Assembly (NCBI GenBank): GCA_035290085.1
Contig: DATDVK010000090.1
Span: 1-6,692, forward strand
DNA length: 6,692 nt
Direction: 5' to 3'
Source of the DNA: GWB1-54-5 sp035290085
Lineage (GTDB): Bacteria; Patescibacteriota; Gracilibacteria; Peribacterales; Peribacteraceae
Part shown: positions 6,337-6,692 of the stretch, piece after piece
Layout: each line of letters opens with the position of its first letter
How positions within the stretch are numbered: the stretch's first letter is position 1
The notes under the pieces: generated by a model
What the model saw: the letters and a program-made list of their open reading frames with translations, nothing else
Databases searched by the model: none
Told to the model about the DNA's origin: nothing
Translations under genes and position numbers: made by a program

Positions 6337-6492
6337 TTAAAATGGGGGAATGTTGGGGATAAAACGTCTGGGGATTTTCTTGAGATATTCTTCATATTCC
6401 CTGCCAAGTTTTTTTCTGCACGATTGTTCTTCTGAAAGTGCAAGCCGGTAGTATGCGATGAGGAGAATGGGGAACATGGCCAGTGTGATCAC
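6337..6492 (-). pseudogene. C-terminal fragment of an isoprenylcysteine/PEMT-type methyltransferase
   Basis: Starting at a GTG that shares bases with the upstream stop codon (GTGA overlap), this frame encodes 51 residues. A hydrophobic segment (about 1-19, ending YYRLAL) is followed by a tail matching the end of membrane SAM-dependent methyltransferases of the ICMT/PEMT type: E21-E22, G30, E32-Y33, Y36, and P41-R-R-F-I-P46. The rest of the family, including the RHPxY motif and earlier helices, is missing. The upstream codons of this frame encode the neighbouring DUF5676-like protein in another frame, so the normal N-terminal part cannot be there. An internal deletion that joined the methyltransferase tail to the upstream gene is the simplest reading. 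The alternative is a small, translationally coupled membrane protein ahead of copA, which starts two bases later. A sequencing or assembly error is also possible. Confidence 0.6.
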
Positions 6493-6692
6493 TGTTGCTT
6501 CTGTGCGAAGATATTCAAACTGGAGGCAATGGCGGCTCCAACGATGAGGCCATAGACAATGCTCTCGATGAGGCCGATGATGATGCTCATTGCATCCATC
6601 CCGGAGAAGCCGGGCAGGGAAATGCGCAGCAGGTCCATGTGGAGTTTCTGAAGGGTGGGGTCAACAATCAGGTAGCTCCACAGAATACAGAT
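6489..6692 (-). CDS. Small membrane protein, DUF5676-like (5' end outside the window)
   Basis: Only the last 67 residues are visible; the start lies beyond the window edge. They include the end of a hydrophobic segment (ILWSYLIV), a stretch with LHMDLLRISLPGFSGM, and a second hydrophobic helix (IIIGLIESIVYGLIVGAAIA). The pattern, a PGF or PGY turn followed by a G-L-x-E/D-x-x-x-Y-G helix near the C-terminus, recalls the DUF5676 family, small proteins of unknown function often seen near copper-handling genes. The assignment is from memory of the pattern and is moderate. The stop codon overlaps the GTG of the next frame by four bases, and copA follows, so it probably belongs to the same transcript. 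The promoter and any metal-responsive operator would be upstream, out of view. Confidence 0.6.
   Translation of the reverse strand: MCILWSYLIVDPTLQKLHMDLLRISLPGFSGMDAMSIIIGLIESIVYGLIVGAAIASSLNIFAQKQQ

Noticed and set aside
5723..6340. Plus-strand open frame of 205 codons opposite the start of copA
   Set aside because: It lies entirely over the HMA domains and first membrane helices of copA and has no motif of its own.

Overview
The window reads as a compact bacterial chromosome segment of moderately high GC. Every gene I can support lies on the minus strand, so the transcriptional order runs from high to low coordinates. Several starts lack a visible Shine-Dalgarno sequence, genes are tightly packed, and the copper ATPase uses a variant metal-binding motif. 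This would fit a candidate-phylum (Patescibacteria-like, perhaps Peregrinibacteria-like) or other environmental bacterium. That placement is a guess, because no phylogenetic marker is present.

Layout in transcription order. (1) The 3' end of a small membrane protein gene resembling DUF5676 (6692-6489). (2) A 51-codon reading frame (6492-6337) that overlaps it by four bases and encodes only the C-terminal end of an isoprenylcysteine/phospholipid-type methyltransferase. (3) A CopA-like Cu(I)-exporting P1B ATPase with two N-terminal HMA domains (6334-3872). (4) A TerC/Alx-family membrane protein (3843-2923). (5) An ArsP/YraQ (DUF318) permease (2847-1897). (6) The large-conductance mechanosensitive channel MscL (1830-1456). 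(7) A divergent EAL-domain protein (1260-139). The last 138 bases at the low-coordinate end are a G/C-tract repeat region with two predicted G-quadruplex motifs on opposite strands and two inverted repeats.

Items 1-5 look like a metal-handling operon: the gaps are -4, 2, 28 and 75 bases, and three products are metal or metalloid transporters. The ATPase would expel Cu(I). The TerC/Alx protein probably handles Mn(II) or a related ion. The DUF318 permease, with Cys and Met residues in its central loop, may export another thiophilic metal or metalloid. MscL and the EAL protein follow larger gaps and probably have their own promoters. No metal-sensing regulator is in view. The points most worth a second look are the truncated methyltransferase frame wedged between the DUF5676-like gene and copA, the degenerate EAL domain, the paired GMxSDHC HMA motifs, and the G-quadruplex repeat region.
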